64,000 nt of DNA from an uncultured Roseateles sp. (GCF_913777145.1 NZ_CAJYPS010000025.1:30705-94704); one strand, 5' to 3'. Positions 18,295 through 29,572 are shown, counted from the stretch's first letter. Translations and numbers: made by a program. The notes: generated from the sequence alone by a model not told the origin.

Positions 18295-20892
18295 ATGCTG
18301 ACCGCCTATCGCCAACATGCTGCCGAGCGCGCCGCGCTGGGCATTCCGCCGCTGCCGCTGGATGCCAAGCAGGTGGCCGAGCTGATCGAGCTGATCAAGA
18401 ACCCGCCGGCGGGTGAGGATGCCTTCCTGCTGGACCTGCTGACCCACCGCGTGCCCCCGGGCGTGGACGACGCCGCCAAGGTCAAGGCCAGCTTCCTGGC
18501 CGCCGTGGCGCACGGTGACCTCAAGGTCGGCCTCATCTCCAAGGCCAAGGCCACCGAGCTGCTGGGCACCATGGTGGGCGGCTACAACGTACATCCGCTT
18601 ATCGAACTGCTGGACGACGCCGAAGTCGCTGGCGTGGCGGCCGAGGGTCTGAAGAAGACCCTGCTGATGTTCGACTACTTCAACGACGTGGCCGACAAGG
18701 CCAAGGCCGGCAACGCCAAGGCCAAGGAAGTGATGCAGAGCTGGGCCGACGCCGAGTGGTTCACCTCGCGTCCTGAAGTCGAGCGGAAGATCACCGTCAC
18801 CGTCTTCAAGGTGCCTGGCGAGACCAATACCGACGACCTCTCGCCCGCCCCCGACGCCTGGAGCCGCCCGGACATCCCGCTGCACTACCTGGCGATGCTG
18901 AAGAACACTCGCCCGGACGCGGCCTTCAAGCCCGAGGAAGACGGCAAGCGCGGCCCGATGCAGTTCATCGAGGACCTGAAGAAGAAGGGCAACCTCGTGG
19001 CCTATGTGGGCGACGTGGTCGGCACCGGCTCCAGCCGCAAGTCCGCCACCAACTCGGTGATCTGGGCCACAGGCCAGGACATCCCGTTTGTGCCGAACAA
19101 GCGCTTCGGCGGCGTGACGCTGGGCGGCAAGATCGCCCCCATCTTCTTCAACACCCAGGAAGACTCCGGCTCGCTGCCCATCGAGGTGGACGTGTCCAAG
19201 CTGGAGATGGGCGACGTCATCGACGTGCTGCCCTATGACGGCAAGCTGCTGAAGAACGGCGAGACCGTCGCCGAGTTCAAGCTCAAGAGCGACGTGCTGT
19301 TCGACGAGGTGCGTGCCGGCGGCCGTATCAACCTCATCATCGGCCGCTCGCTGACCGCCAAGGCGCGCGAGTTCCTGGGCCTGCCCGCCTCCACCGTGTT
19401 CCGCCTGCCGCAGGCCCCGGCCGCCAGCAAGGCCGGCTTCACGCTGGCGCAGAAGATGGTCGGCCGCGCCGTCGGCCTGCCGGAAGGCCAGGGCGTGCGC
19501 CCCGGCACCTACTGCGAGCCCAAGATGACCACCGTCGGCTCGCAGGACACCACCGGCCCCATGACCCGCGACGAGCTGAAGGACCTGGCCTGCCTGGGCT
19601 TCTCGGCCGACCTGGTGATGCAGTCCTTCTGCCACACGGCCGCCTACCCCAAGCCGGTGGACGTGAAGACCCACCGTGAGCTGCCCGCCTTCATCAGCAA
19701 CCGCGGCGGTGTCGCGCTGCGCCCGGGCGACGGCGTGATCCACAGCTGGCTGAACCGTCTGCTGCTGCCCGACACCGTCGGCACCGGCGGCGACTCGCAC
19801 ACCCGCTTCCCCATCGGCATCTCCTTCCCGGCCGGTTCGGGCCTCGTGGCCTTCGGCGCCGCCACCGGCGTGATGCCGCTGGACATGCCGGAATCGGTGC
19901 TGGTGCGCTTCAAGGGCGAGATGCAGCCCGGCGTCACCCTGCGTGACCTGGTGCATGCGATCCCGCTGTACGCGATCAAGGCCGGTCTGCTGACCGTCGC
20001 CAAGGCCGGCAAGAAAAACGTGTTCTCGGGCCGCATCCTGGAAATCGAAGGTCTGCCGGACCTGAAGGTCGAACAGGCCTTCGAGCTGAGCGATGCCTCT
20101 GCAGAACGCTCGGCCGCCGGCTGCACCATCAAGCTCAACCCCGAGCCGATCAAGGAGTACCTCACCAGCAACGTCGTGCTGATGAAGAACATGATCGCCG
20201 ACGGCTATGCCGATTCCAAGACGCTGGCGCGCCGCATCGAGAAGGTCGAAGCCTGGCTGGCCAAGCCCGAGCTGCTCGAGGCCGACAAGGACGCCGAGTA
20301 CGCCGCCGTCATCGAGATCGACCTGGCCGACATCAAGGAACCCATCGTCTGCTGCCCCAACGACCCGGACGACGCCAAGTTCCTGTCTGAAGTGGCCGGC
20401 ACCAAGATCGACGAGGCCTTCATCGGTTCCTGCATGACCAATATTGGCCACTTCCGCGCCGCCGCCAAGCTGCTGGGCGGCCAGCGCGACATCCCGGTCA
20501 AGCTGTGGGTTGCCCCGCCGACCAAGATGGACCAGAGCGAGCTGATCAAGGAAGGCCACTACGCCGCCTTCGGCACCGCCGGTGCACGCACCGAGATGCC
20601 GGGCTGCTCGCTGTGCATGGGCAACCAGGCCCAGGTGCGTGAGGGTGCCACCGTGATCTCCACTTCCACCCGCAACTTCCCCAACCGTCTGGGCAAGAAC
20701 ACCAATGTGTTCCTGGGCTCGGCCGAGCTGGCGGCCATCGCGTCCCGTCTGGGCCGCCTGCCGACCAAGGAGGAGTACCTCAAGGAGATGGGCGTCATCG
20801 ATGCCGACAAGGCCAGCGTCTACCGCTACATGAACTTCGACCAGATCGAGGAATACGCGGAAACCGCCAAGTCGACCGCTGCCGCCTGCTGA
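18295..20892 (+). CDS. acnB: Aconitate hydratase B (bifunctional aconitase / 2-methylisocitrate dehydratase)
   Basis: The 865-residue enzyme isomerises citrate to isocitrate and can act in the methylcitrate cycle. It has the AcnB order with the N-terminal HEAT-like and swivel domains first ([33 protein letters not shown]). The [4Fe-4S] cysteines lie in [10 protein letters not shown] and [10 protein letters not shown]. The ATG at 18295 has AAAGGAG seven bases before it. Although it belongs to the neighbouring TCA set, its nearest upstream promoter is that of the toxin-antitoxin pair, because a strong terminator lies before that pair. Confidence 0.97.
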   Translation: MLTAYRQHAAERAALGIPPLPLDAKQVAELIELIKNPPAGEDAFLLDLLTHRVPPGVDDAAKVKASFLAAVAHGDLKVGLISKAKATELLGTMVGGYNVHPLIELLDDAEVAGVAAEGLKKTLLMFDYFNDVADKAKAGNAKAKEVMQSWADAEWFTSRPEVERKITVTVFKVPGETNTDDLSPAPDAWSRPDIPLHYLAMLKNTRPDAAFKPEEDGKRGPMQFIEDLKKKGNLVAYVGDVVGTGSSRKSATNSVIWATGQDIPFVPNKRFGGVTLGGKIAPIFFNTQEDSGSLPIEVDVSKLEMGDVIDVLPYDGKLLKNGETVAEFKLKSDVLFDEVRAGGRINLIIGRSLTAKAREFLGLPASTVFRLPQAPAASKAGFTLAQKMVGRAVGLPEGQGVRPGTYCEPKMTTVGSQDTTGPMTRDELKDLACLGFSADLVMQSFCHTAAYPKPVDVKTHRELPAFISNRGGVALRPGDGVIHSWLNRLLLPDTVGTGGDSHTRFPIGISFPAGSGLVAFGAATGVMPLDMPESVLVRFKGEMQPGVTLRDLVHAIPLYAIKAGLLTVAKAGKKNVFSGRILEIEGLPDLKVEQAFELSDASAERSAAGCTIKLNPEPIKEYLTSNVVLMKNMIADGYADSKTLARRIEKVEAWLAKPELLEADKDAEYAAVIEIDLADIKEPIVCCPNDPDDAKFLSEVAGTKIDEAFIGSCMTNIGHFRAAAKLLGGQRDIPVKLWVAPPTKMDQSELIKEGHYAAFGTAGARTEMPGCSLCMGNQAQVREGATVISTSTRNFPNRLGKNTNVFLGSAELAAIASRLGRLPTKEEYLKEMGVIDADKASVYRYMNFDQIEEYAETAKSTAAAC

Positions 20893-20924
20893 ACGCTGGC
20901 GGCACCCGCCGCCTCAGCCACCCA

Positions 20925-20956
20925 GCCCGCCGAGCATCTGCCCGGCGGGCTTTTTT
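20925..20956 (+). terminator. Rho-independent terminator after acnB
   Basis: An 8-bp G+C stem (20925-20932 with 20943-20950), a 10-base loop and TTTTTT. Confidence 0.85.
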
Positions 20957-21090
20957 CATGGCGGCGACCGGCACGCCCATGCCCTCGTCGTGCGGCCCAT
21001 GCCGCCGACGCCGCCGTTCATCGCAACGAACGCGCGGCCGTCGGCCCTGGCCGAAAGAATCGCCGCTCCACCCCCAGGAGACCCGACCCG

Positions 21091-22149
21091 ATGCCGCGAT
21101 TCGTCCGCCTCACGCTGCTGTTCCTGGCCCTGCCGCTGCCCGCAGTGGCCGGCAATCTGCTCGCCGGGCTGGACGAGGGCATGGCCGGCCCGCGCGCCCA
21201 GGTGCTGGTGCTGGCCACCACCCATCTGCGATACATGCCGGCGGGCTTCGACGCCCAGGCTCTGGGCCCGCTGATGCGGCGGCTCGAGAAGTTCCGGCCG
21301 GACATCATCACCGTCGAGCTGCAGCCGCCCGCCGAGTGCGATCTGGTCAAACGCCGGCCCGAGAAATACGGCGAGGGCTACAACTGCCCCAAAACCGACG
21401 CCGCCAAAGCGGCCACCGGACTGGACATCCCTGCCGCCTTGCTGGCGGTAGAGCAGACGCTCAAGACCTGGCCCGCCCAGCCCACCGCCGCTCAGCGCCG
21501 CACACTGGCCGCACTCTTCCTGGCCACGGGCGACACGCCCTCGGCCCTGGTGCAGTGGTTGCGCCTGCCGGCCGAGGAGCGCATCGCGGCCGAGCAGTTG
21601 GACGCAGCGCTGGTGGCCCAGCTTGAAAAGCTCGCCCAGCAGAACGACGAGAGCCTGCTGATAGGCGCCCGCCTGGCCGCCCGGCTGGGGCTGGAGCGCG
21701 TGTACGCGATCGACAACCACACGGGCGATTTCATCGAGGTCGAGGGCGAGGAGGAAAAGCTTTTCTGGGCCCAGCTGCAGGCAGCGTGGCAGCGCAAGAG
21801 CGCCCAGGCCAGCCGGGATGAGGCCCAGACCCAGGCCCTCAAGCAGGCGCCCGACCTGCTGCCCTTGTACCGTCATCTGAACCGGCCCGACGTGCTGCGG
21901 CGACTGGCCGAGTCCAACGTCAGCCCCGCCATGCGCGATCCGTCGTCGCAACGCTACCCGCAGTGGTGGGTGGCGGGCTGGGAGATCCGCAACCTGCGCA
22001 TGGTGGCCAACATTCGCGAGACCTTCCGCGAACGGCCCGGCGCCCGCGTGCTGAGCATCGTCGGCGCCTCGCACAAGCCCTGGTTCGACCACTGGCTGGG
22101 CCAGTTGCAGGGCGTGAGCATCGTCGATGCAGCCCGGCTGCTGGACTGA
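21091..22149 (+). CDS. DUF5694 (TraB-like) exported protein
   Basis: The 352-residue protein has a signal peptide ([20 protein letters not shown]). A domain follows with the pattern [30 protein letters not shown] and a C-terminal [13 protein letters not shown]. This is characteristic of DUF5694, distantly related to the TraB/Tiki/GumN protein group, some of which are metal proteases. A sequence GGAGACCCGACCCG precedes the ATG. No operon partner is evident. A proteolytic role is only an inference from the superfamily. Confidence 0.75.
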   Translation: MPRFVRLTLLFLALPLPAVAGNLLAGLDEGMAGPRAQVLVLATTHLRYMPAGFDAQALGPLMRRLEKFRPDIITVELQPPAECDLVKRRPEKYGEGYNCPKTDAAKAATGLDIPAALLAVEQTLKTWPAQPTAAQRRTLAALFLATGDTPSALVQWLRLPAEERIAAEQLDAALVAQLEKLAQQNDESLLIGARLAARLGLERVYAIDNHTGDFIEVEGEEEKLFWAQLQAAWQRKSAQASRDEAQTQALKQAPDLLPLYRHLNRPDVLRRLAESNVSPAMRDPSSQRYPQWWVAGWEIRNLRMVANIRETFRERPGARVLSIVGASHKPWFDHWLGQLQGVSIVDAARLLD

Positions 22150-22232
22150 GCCCGCCGCCGAACAACCGGCTGTTACCCACGCGCGCCGCGGCCTTTCCAG
22201 AATCGGGTCTCCAATCACACAAGGAGACAAGC

Positions 22233-22811
22233 ATGGGCAAGAAACTGCTGCTGCTGGCCGGCGACTACGTCGAGGACTACGAGATCATGGTGCCCTTCCA
22301 GGCGCTGCAGGCGGTGGGCCACCGCGTCGACGCGGTCTGCCCCGGCAAGCAGGCCGGCGACTTCGTGTTCACCGCCATCCACGACTTCGAAGGCGCGCAA
22401 ACCTACTCCGAGAAGCCCGGCCACCGCTTCGTGCTGAACGCCAGCTTCGACGCGGTCAAGCCCGAGGACTACGACGGCCTGGTCATCCCCGGCGGCCGCG
22501 CGCCCGAGTACCTGCGCACCGTGGCCGGCGTGCTGCCGCTGGTGCAGCACTTCGCCAAGGCCGACAAGCCCATTGCCGCGATCTGCCACGGCGCCCAGCT
22601 GCTGGCAGCGGCCGGCGTGATCCGCGGCAAGCAGGTCTCGGCCTACCCGGCCTGCGCGGCCGAGGTGGAACTGGCCGGCGCCAGCTACGCCAGCATCCCG
22701 GTGGACCAGGCGGTCACGGATGGCAAGCTGGTCACGGCGCCCGCCTGGCCCGCCCACCCGGCCTGGATCGCGCAGTTCCTCGCGGTGCTGGGCACGCGCA
22801 TCAGCCACTGA
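22233..22811 (+). CDS. DJ-1/PfpI-family protein
   Basis: The 192-residue DJ-1/PfpI member has the nucleophile elbow [14 protein letters not shown] (Cys about residue 118) and an acidic residue in GDYVEDYE near the N-terminus, as in the class with glyoxalase, deglycase or amidase-like activities. AAGGAGA lies eight bases before the ATG. It precedes a ribbon-helix-helix gene by 34 bases. The substrate is unknown. Confidence 0.88.
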   Translation: MGKKLLLLAGDYVEDYEIMVPFQALQAVGHRVDAVCPGKQAGDFVFTAIHDFEGAQTYSEKPGHRFVLNASFDAVKPEDYDGLVIPGGRAPEYLRTVAGVLPLVQHFAKADKPIAAICHGAQLLAAAGVIRGKQVSAYPACAAEVELAGASYASIPVDQAVTDGKLVTAPAWPAHPAWIAQFLAVLGTRISH

Positions 22812-22845
22812 GCGCGGCGCACAATCGCCGCCGGAGGTGAGAACC

Positions 22846-23232
22846 ATGTGCGAGGTCTTTGTCAGCGCCAACCCCGAGTCCTACGAGTCGCGCACGCGCT
22901 CGGTGCGCCTGCACGGCGTGATCACCAGCGTGCGGCTGGAGAATCTGCACTGGGAGGTGCTGGAGGAGATTGCCGCGCGCGACGGCCTGAGCGTGGTGCA
23001 GCTGATCGAGAAGCTGCACGACGAGCTGGTGCAGGCGCGCGGTGCGGTGGGCAATTTCGCGTCCTTCCTGCGGGTGTCTGCGCTGCGCTACATGGCGCTG
23101 CTGGCCCACCAGCGCATTCCCGCCGACCTGGGCGTGCCCATCGCATCGCTGGATGCGCGCGCGGTGCTCAGCGACCTGCCCGCGAGTTGGACACGCCCGC
23201 CGCGGGCGCCCGCGCAAGCCCCGCAGCGCTGA
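22846..23232 (+). CDS. Ribbon-helix-helix domain protein
   Basis: The 128-residue protein has a ribbon-helix-helix core (TRSVRLHGVITSVRLENLHWEVL through DGLSVVQLIEKLHDEL), the ribbon supplying DNA contacts and the helices the dimer. This matches the RHH_4-type regulators widespread in proteobacteria. The C-terminal third (ALRYMALLAHQRIPADLGVPI and a Pro/Arg-rich tail) is not assigned. GGAGGTGA precedes the ATG. A terminator follows. Its target genes are not evident. Confidence 0.75.
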   Translation: MCEVFVSANPESYESRTRSVRLHGVITSVRLENLHWEVLEEIAARDGLSVVQLIEKLHDELVQARGAVGNFASFLRVSALRYMALLAHQRIPADLGVPIASLDARAVLSDLPASWTRPPRAPAQAPQR

Positions 23233-23243
23233 GCGCCCAACGA

Positions 23244-23267
23244 AAAAGCGGCCCGAGGGCCGCTTTT
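23244..23267. terminator. Bidirectional rho-independent terminator
   Basis: An 11-bp stem (23244-23254 with 23257-23267) flanked by A and T runs lies between the convergent RHH and FlgC-like genes. Confidence 0.8.
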
Positions 23268-23289
23268 GCTTTCCGGTGAGGGCCGCCGC

Positions 23290-23562
23290 TCAGGCCTTGA
23301 TGTCCAGCAGCGCACCCGTGGTGTTGAGCTGGGTCTGCAGCACCTTGAGGTTGGCGACGAAAGCATAGGCCGCCGACTGCTGCTCCACCACCTCATTGGC
23401 CGGGTTGATCTCGCGCTCGGGCACCTTGTCCACATTGGTGGGCTCGGCGCTGGCGCGGGTCTGGTTGGTCGCGGCCAGGTTCGCGATATTGGCGGCCGAC
23501 GCCCGCAGCCGCTCATTGGCGGCCGAGATGCCGGTCAGGGGCGTGCTGAGATTGACGTTCAT
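23290..23562 (-). CDS. Short flagellar rod/hook-like protein (FlgC-type ends, orphan)
   Basis: The 90-residue protein looks like the two ends of a flagellar rod protein joined together. The N-terminus (LTGISAANERLRASAANIANLAATN) fits the rod-protein N-terminal helix (usually AASNLANANT). The C-terminus (REINPANEVVEQQSAAYAF, then VANLKVLQTQLNTTGALLDIKA) fits the FlgC/FlgG C-terminal helix. The central domain of true FlgC (about 135 residues) is largely missing. No flagellar genes are adjacent. It may be an axial protein, an assembly accessory, or an unrelated reuse of the fold. Confidence 0.72.
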   Translation of the reverse strand: MNVNLSTPLTGISAANERLRASAANIANLAATNQTRASAEPTNVDKVPEREINPANEVVEQQSAAYAFVANLKVLQTQLNTTGALLDIKA

Positions 23563-23675
23563 GGCGGGCCTCGCTGGTCTGGCACTGAAGCCAACAGCCC
23601 GAACTGTAGAACAAAGTCCGGATCAGCGGGCTTTTCAGGCTTTGGGCGTGCGCTGGGCCGTGCGGTCCGGCACGC

Positions 23676-24611
23676 TCAGCCAGCGAGTTCCTCGTAACCC
23701 CCGGCCGACACGAACACCCGCACGCTGTCACCACCGGCCGCCTTGGCCTCGGTGCAGGCCAGCGCGGCCGCGCCCAACACCGCATCGACGCTCACCAGCG
23801 TCGGCTGGATCTGCACCACGCCCAGGCTGGCCTTCACGCGCGTGCGGTGCAGGCCCCAGCGCAGGCGGTAGCTGGCCACGGCCGAGCGGATCTTCTCGGC
23901 AATGATCTGCGCGTAATGCTGGTCGCAGTCGGGCAGCAGGATGGCGAAATGATCGTCCTCCAGGCGCGCCACCAGGTCGGAGGCCCGCACCTTGCCAATC
24001 AGCATCTGGCCCAGGCCGTACAGGAAATGGTCGCCCACCTCCGCGCCCATGCCCTTGATGACCTCGCCGAACTTGTCCACATCCAGCCACAGCACCGACA
24101 CCGGCTCGTTGCGGCGGCTGCCCACATGCTCGGACAGCCGGCGTTCGAACTCGCGGCGGTTGGCCAGCTCGGTGAGGCCATCGTGCTTGGCGGTCCAGGT
24201 CGGCTGCAGGCGCAGCGCGCGCGCGGCGGTCACGTCCTCGATGATCCACAGCGCCTCGGCCAGCGGCTGCGCCCAGTCCAGCGGCGTGGCCTGCAGCCGA
24301 CCCCAGAAACGGTGACCGTCCAGGCGCACATATTCCACCTCCTCGTCCAGCGGTCGGCCGGCGGTGAAGGCCGCCGCGGCACGCTCGGCCAGGCTGGTGT
24401 GGGCGAGGTCCGTGGTGTGCACCACCCGGGTGGGCTGGCCGCCCAGGTCGGTGTCGTCGCCATGGCCGAACAGGTGGTTGAACTGTTCGCTGACCACCTC
24501 GAAGCGCTGCTGATTCACAAAGGCCACGGCCACCGGCGAGCGCACCAGCAGCGCATGCATGCGGGCGGCGGTGAGGTCCTCGCTGGGAACGGGCTGGGCG
24601 GGGCTGCTCAT
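23676..24611 (-). CDS. PAS-GGDEF protein with a degenerate active site
   Basis: The 311-residue protein has an N-terminal PAS sensor domain (about residues 15-130) and a C-terminal GGDEF-fold domain (from about 140, KHDGLTELANRREFERRL). The signature motif reads RLEDDHF (residues 216-222) instead of RxGGDEF. The upstream metal/substrate segment reads DVDKFGEVIKGMG, lacking the usual Asn-Asp. It is therefore unlikely to make cyclic di-GMP; it may bind nucleotide or act as a scaffold. The start at 24611 is chosen because GAGGAG lies five bases before it. Confidence 0.85.
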   Translation of the reverse strand: MSSPAQPVPSEDLTAARMHALLVRSPVAVAFVNQQRFEVVSEQFNHLFGHGDDTDLGGQPTRVVHTTDLAHTSLAERAAAAFTAGRPLDEEVEYVRLDGHRFWGRLQATPLDWAQPLAEALWIIEDVTAARALRLQPTWTAKHDGLTELANRREFERRLSEHVGSRRNEPVSVLWLDVDKFGEVIKGMGAEVGDHFLYGLGQMLIGKVRASDLVARLEDDHFAILLPDCDQHYAQIIAEKIRSAVASYRLRWGLHRTRVKASLGVVQIQPTLVSVDAVLGAAALACTEAKAAGGDSVRVFVSAGGYEELAG

Positions 24612-24715
24612 GAAGTCTCCTCGGTGGATCATGTCGTCGGTGGTGATGATCGCAGGACTGCCGGGCTTAGGCCACCGCCACGACGCCGGGAGAACCCGGC
24701 CGGCAACACCCGCGC

Positions 24716-26149
24716 TCAGGGCGCGATCTGCTCCGCGTAGTCGTACAACGCAGCCAGGATCTCCTCACCACGCTCGTCGGCGCTCTCGCCCAGTTGGTCG
24801 ATGCGCTCCATGAAGGCGGCCAGCGTCTGCGCACCGCCCTGGCCCTCGTGCAGCCGGGCGCCGCAATGGGCCTGCCAGCGCTCGGCCTCCTCGGGCGACA
24901 GGCTGGCCGGGAAGTTGCGTGCGCGCCAACGGAACACCAGCTCGTCCAGCCGGGCGTCCTGGAAGGCCAGCTTGCCCTGGGCGGCGCGGTCGGCGAGCTG
25001 CTCGGGCGACAGCGTGTGCAGCCGCGTCAGCGCACGCCGGTCCTCGGTGCCGATGAAGCCACCGTAGAGGTCCTCGTCCACATCGGCGGCGGCGAACGGC
25101 TCGCGCTGAAACACCTCGCCCCACAGGCCGTCCAGCAGGCGGCCGCGCTCGGCCAGCGTGCGTGCATTCACGAGCTGGGCCTCCACGTCCAGGCCCCAGC
25201 GCTCGGCCATGGCGGGCGACAGCGTCTTCAGGTTGCCGATCACGATGGGCGACTTGTTGACGTGGATGGTCTTGATCGGCAGGCGTGTGACGCCCTCGGG
25301 CAGCTCGTCCTGCTTGGTGAACATGCGGGCGCGGATGTCGGCCGCGTTCAGCGTCAGCAGTTCGTCCGGCGCCACCGCGCAGTCCCACACGATGAGCTCG
25401 TTCTTGTTGGTCGGGTGCGGCGCCAGCGGCCACACCAGTGCGATGCAGCCGCGCTCCGGGCCGTACATGCCGGAGATGTGCAAGAAGGGCTTGCCCACGC
25501 CGATTTCATCCCACACCGCCTGCTTGCTGCGCAGCTTCAGGCAGAAGTCCCACAGCCGCGGCTGGGCCTGGCGCAGCTTGCGGGCCAGTGCCACGGTGGC
25601 GCGCACGTCCGACAGCGCATCGTGCGCCGCCTCGTGGGCCAGGCCGTTGGCCGCGGTGAGGTGCTCCAGCTTGAAGCTGGGGCGACCGTCCTCGTGCTTG
25701 GGCCATTCCAGCCCGTCAGGGCGCAGCGCATAGGCACAGCGCACGACATCCAGCAGATCCCAGCGGCCGCAGCCGTTCTGCCACTCGCGGGCATAGGGGT
25801 CGATGAGGTTGCGCCAGAACAGGAAGCGCGTGACCTCGTCGTCGAAACGGATGCTGTTGTAGCCCACGCCCACGGTGCCAGGCTGGGCCAGTGCAGCCTC
25901 GATGGCCGCCGCGAATTCATGCTCCGGCACGCCGCGCTCCAGGCAGTGCTGGGGCAGGATGCCGGTCAGCAGGCAGGACTCGGGGTCGGGCAGGTAGTCG
26001 GGCGCCGGCTGGCAATAGACCATCAGCGGCCCGCCGACCTCGTTCAGCTCGGCATCGGTGCGCAGACCGGCGAACTGCGCCGGCCGGTCACGGCGCGGCA
26101 CGCGGCCAAAAGTCTCGTAGTCGTGCCAGAAAAAGCTCAAATCACTCAT
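24716..26149 (-). CDS. sbcB: Exodeoxyribonuclease I
   Basis: The 477-residue enzyme degrades single-stranded DNA 3' to 5' in recombination and mismatch repair. The N-terminal DEDD exonuclease core shows FFWHDYETFG (Asp/Glu), GYNSIRFDDEVTRFLFWRN and the catalytic HDALSDVRATVALA. The SH3-like and C-terminal helical domains follow, with family length about 475. The ATG at 26149 fits the family N-terminus (MSDLSFFWHDYE); the frame is open far upstream but without homology. Confidence 0.95.
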   Translation of the reverse strand: MSDLSFFWHDYETFGRVPRRDRPAQFAGLRTDAELNEVGGPLMVYCQPAPDYLPDPESCLLTGILPQHCLERGVPEHEFAAAIEAALAQPGTVGVGYNSIRFDDEVTRFLFWRNLIDPYAREWQNGCGRWDLLDVVRCAYALRPDGLEWPKHEDGRPSFKLEHLTAANGLAHEAAHDALSDVRATVALARKLRQAQPRLWDFCLKLRSKQAVWDEIGVGKPFLHISGMYGPERGCIALVWPLAPHPTNKNELIVWDCAVAPDELLTLNAADIRARMFTKQDELPEGVTRLPIKTIHVNKSPIVIGNLKTLSPAMAERWGLDVEAQLVNARTLAERGRLLDGLWGEVFQREPFAAADVDEDLYGGFIGTEDRRALTRLHTLSPEQLADRAAQGKLAFQDARLDELVFRWRARNFPASLSPEEAERWQAHCGARLHEGQGGAQTLAAFMERIDQLGESADERGEEILAALYDYAEQIAP

Positions 26150-26212
26150 GCCGGCACGATAGCGCAGGCTGGTGGCCTGCCTATAGTCAGTCCGGCCTAA
26201 CCGGGAGGTGAC

Positions 26213-27001
26213 ATGAACATGCGCGCGCTGAATCTGCCTCTGAGTCTGCTGTTGTGCCTGCTGCTGTGCCAGGCCAAGCCGGCCCAGGCCGACGACGGAC
26301 TCTCCACCGACCGGCCGGACTTCACCGAATCGCCCGAGGTGCTGGCCGCCGGGCGCTTCCAACTGGAGACCAGCGTCGCCTGGCAACGCCAGAAAACCGC
26401 CGGGCTCACCACCCGCCTGCGCTCCACGCCGACGCTGCTGCGCCTGGGTGTGGGTCATGACGTGGAGCTGCGGCTGGAGACCGACGGTGCGCTGCGGCAG
26501 ACGGGCGACGGTGAGCCGTCTGCCAGCGGCCGTGGCGATGCCTCGCTGGGGCTCAAGTGGCAGTTCGACGAGGGTGGCGACCAGCGTCCGGCGCTGGCCT
26601 GGCTGCTGCATGTGGACACGCCCAGCGGCAGCGGGCCGTTCAAGGGCCATGGCCTGAGGCCGTCGTTGCGCCTGGCGGCGGAGTGGGAACTGCCGGCCGG
26701 ACTGTCGCTGGGCGCCATGGCCGGCGTGCTGACAGACCGCAACGAGGACGACCGTCGTTACACGGCTGGCGTGGCCTCGGCCAGCCTGGGGATTCCGCTG
26801 GCCGAGAACCTGCGCAGCTTTGCCGAACTGGCGGCCCAACAGGTCGCGTCGGCGCGCAATGGCGGCAAGGTGCTGACCGCCGGCACCGGCGTGGCCTGGC
26901 AACTCAGCCGCGATGCGCAACTGGACACCGCGGTGTTCCGCGGCCTGAACCGCAACACGCCCGACTGGGCCTGGACCGTCGGGCTGTCGCTGCGCTATTG
27001 A
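26213..27001 (+). CDS. Outer-membrane barrel, MetA-pathway/phenol-degradation transporter family
   Basis: The 262-residue protein has a signal peptide (LNLPLSLLLCLLLCQAKPAQA) and then STDRPDFTESPEVLAAGRFQ, the hallmark of the Phenol_MetA_deg outer-membrane family. The remainder alternates hydrophobic and polar residues as beta-strands do and ends in an aromatic-terminated strand (WTVGLSLRY), the usual barrel insertion signal. It probably sits in the outer membrane; the transported compound is unknown. It converges end-to-end with the KAS III gene, and stops are adjacent. Confidence 0.78.
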   Translation: MNMRALNLPLSLLLCLLLCQAKPAQADDGLSTDRPDFTESPEVLAAGRFQLETSVAWQRQKTAGLTTRLRSTPTLLRLGVGHDVELRLETDGALRQTGDGEPSASGRGDASLGLKWQFDEGGDQRPALAWLLHVDTPSGSGPFKGHGLRPSLRLAAEWELPAGLSLGAMAGVLTDRNEDDRRYTAGVASASLGIPLAENLRSFAELAAQQVASARNGGKVLTAGTGVAWQLSRDAQLDTAVFRGLNRNTPDWAWTVGLSLRY

Positions 27002-28135
<1,134 letters not shown>

Positions 28136-28222
28136 GATGGTCTTGGCCACCGGGGCGGCCTTGGAATGAGGACACAATTTTAGGGAGTCCCGCCCCCTTT
28201 CCGTGCATTGCGCCCGCCCACC

Positions 28223-29530
28223 ATGAGCCCTGCCCTGCTTCCTCCCTCCGACGAGCTGCGGCGCGTGCTGCACGACGAGGTGCACGCCCGCCCCTCGGCC
28301 CGCATCGCGCTGCCGGCGCTGGTCACCTATGTGGCCGTGCTGAACACGGGCGTGAGCCGGGCCGACGACCTGACCCACCTGCGCGGTCTGCCCGGCCAGC
28401 AAGACCTGCACCTGGAAGCGCTGTCGGGCAACTTCCTGCGCCTGCGCTTCGAGGGCTTCTCGCTGAAATGGGAGCGCCACAGCGAATTCACCCGCTACTC
28501 CATCGTGCAGCCGCTGCCCGCGGACCTGCAGGCGTCGGGCGCGACGCTGGACGCGCTGCAGCCCGCCGTGTCGGCCGACTGGCTGCGCGCCATCCCGGGG
28601 CGCACCTTTGCGGCGATCAAGGTGCTGATGCTGGTGCGAGAGACGGACAACCCGGGTCATGCCTACCGCGAGGCCTGCGCCTGGTTCGACGACGATGCGG
28701 TACTGGCCTCCACCATGGGGGGCTGGCATTCGCTGGTGCTGGCGGACTTCCAGCTGCGTGACAGCGGCTTCGAGCATGTGGTGGTGATCGCCGAGCCCGG
28801 CATGCCGCCCTCGCGCGCGGGCCGCGTGTGCCAGCGTCTGCTGGAGCTGGAGACCTACCGGCTGATGGCGCTGCGCGGCCTGCCGGTCGCCAAGGCGCTG
28901 GGCCCCATGCTGGCACGCGCCGAGACGCAGCTGGCCGAGATCACCGAGGGGCTGGAGCGGCGCCATGTGTCGGAGTCGGCGCTGCTGGACGCGCTGATCG
29001 CGACCGCCGCCCAGGTGGAGCACGCCACCGCCGAGCATCAATACCGTTTCAGCGCCACCGAGGCCTATCACGCCATCGTGGAGCGCCGCATCGCCGAGCT
29101 GCACGAGGGCAAGCTGCCCGGCGTGCAGACGCTGGGTGAATTCATGCAGCGCCGGCTGTCGCCCGCCATCGCCACGGTGTCGGCCGCGGCGGGCCGGCTG
29201 TCGGGGCTGTCGGAGCGGATCGGGCGCATCAGTGCCCTGCTGCGCACCCGCGTGGACATCGCGACCGAGGCGCAGAACCAGCAGCTGCTGAGCCAGCTGG
29301 GCGAAGGCCAGCAGACCCAGCTGCGCATGCAGGCCACGGTGGAAGGCCTGTCGCTGGCCGCCATCACCTATTACGTGGTGAGCCTGGTGGCCTACGGACT
29401 CAAGGCGCTGAAGGCCGAGGGCTGGCTGCCCATCAGCCCCGAGCTGGCCACGGGCCTGGCCGTGCCGCTGGTGCTGGCCGGCGTGTGGTGGACCACGCGG
29501 CGCATACACCGCCGATTCTTCGGGCACTAA
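28223..29530 (+). CDS. DUF3422 family membrane-anchored protein
   Basis: The 435-residue protein starts with the DUF3422 signature (LRRVLHDEVHARPSARI, then FSLKWERHSEFTRYS). A long soluble domain with coiled-coil-like helices precedes two C-terminal membrane segments (ITYYVVSLVAYGLKAL and LATGLAVPLVLAGVWW). The family is common in proteobacteria and has no established function. The ATG at 28223 is preferred; a TTG five codons earlier is in frame. A terminator-like hairpin lies 42 bases after the stop. Confidence 0.85.
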   Translation: MSPALLPPSDELRRVLHDEVHARPSARIALPALVTYVAVLNTGVSRADDLTHLRGLPGQQDLHLEALSGNFLRLRFEGFSLKWERHSEFTRYSIVQPLPADLQASGATLDALQPAVSADWLRAIPGRTFAAIKVLMLVRETDNPGHAYREACAWFDDDAVLASTMGGWHSLVLADFQLRDSGFEHVVVIAEPGMPPSRAGRVCQRLLELETYRLMALRGLPVAKALGPMLARAETQLAEITEGLERRHVSESALLDALIATAAQVEHATAEHQYRFSATEAYHAIVERRIAELHEGKLPGVQTLGEFMQRRLSPAIATVSAAAGRLSGLSERIGRISALLRTRVDIATEAQNQQLLSQLGEGQQTQLRMQATVEGLSLAAITYYVVSLVAYGLKALKAEGWLPISPELATGLAVPLVLAGVWWTTRRIHRRFFGH

Positions 29531-29572
29531 GGGATATCCCTGGGGCGCGCGTCGAAACGCGTAGAATCAATC

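Noticed and set aside
18280..20559. Frame of about 760 codons opposite acnB
   Set aside because: Shadow of acnB on the antisense strand, with low-complexity composition.
29531..29540. Palindrome GGGATATCCC right after DUF3422
   Set aside because: Ten bases, single copy; no second site or partner to support a regulator.
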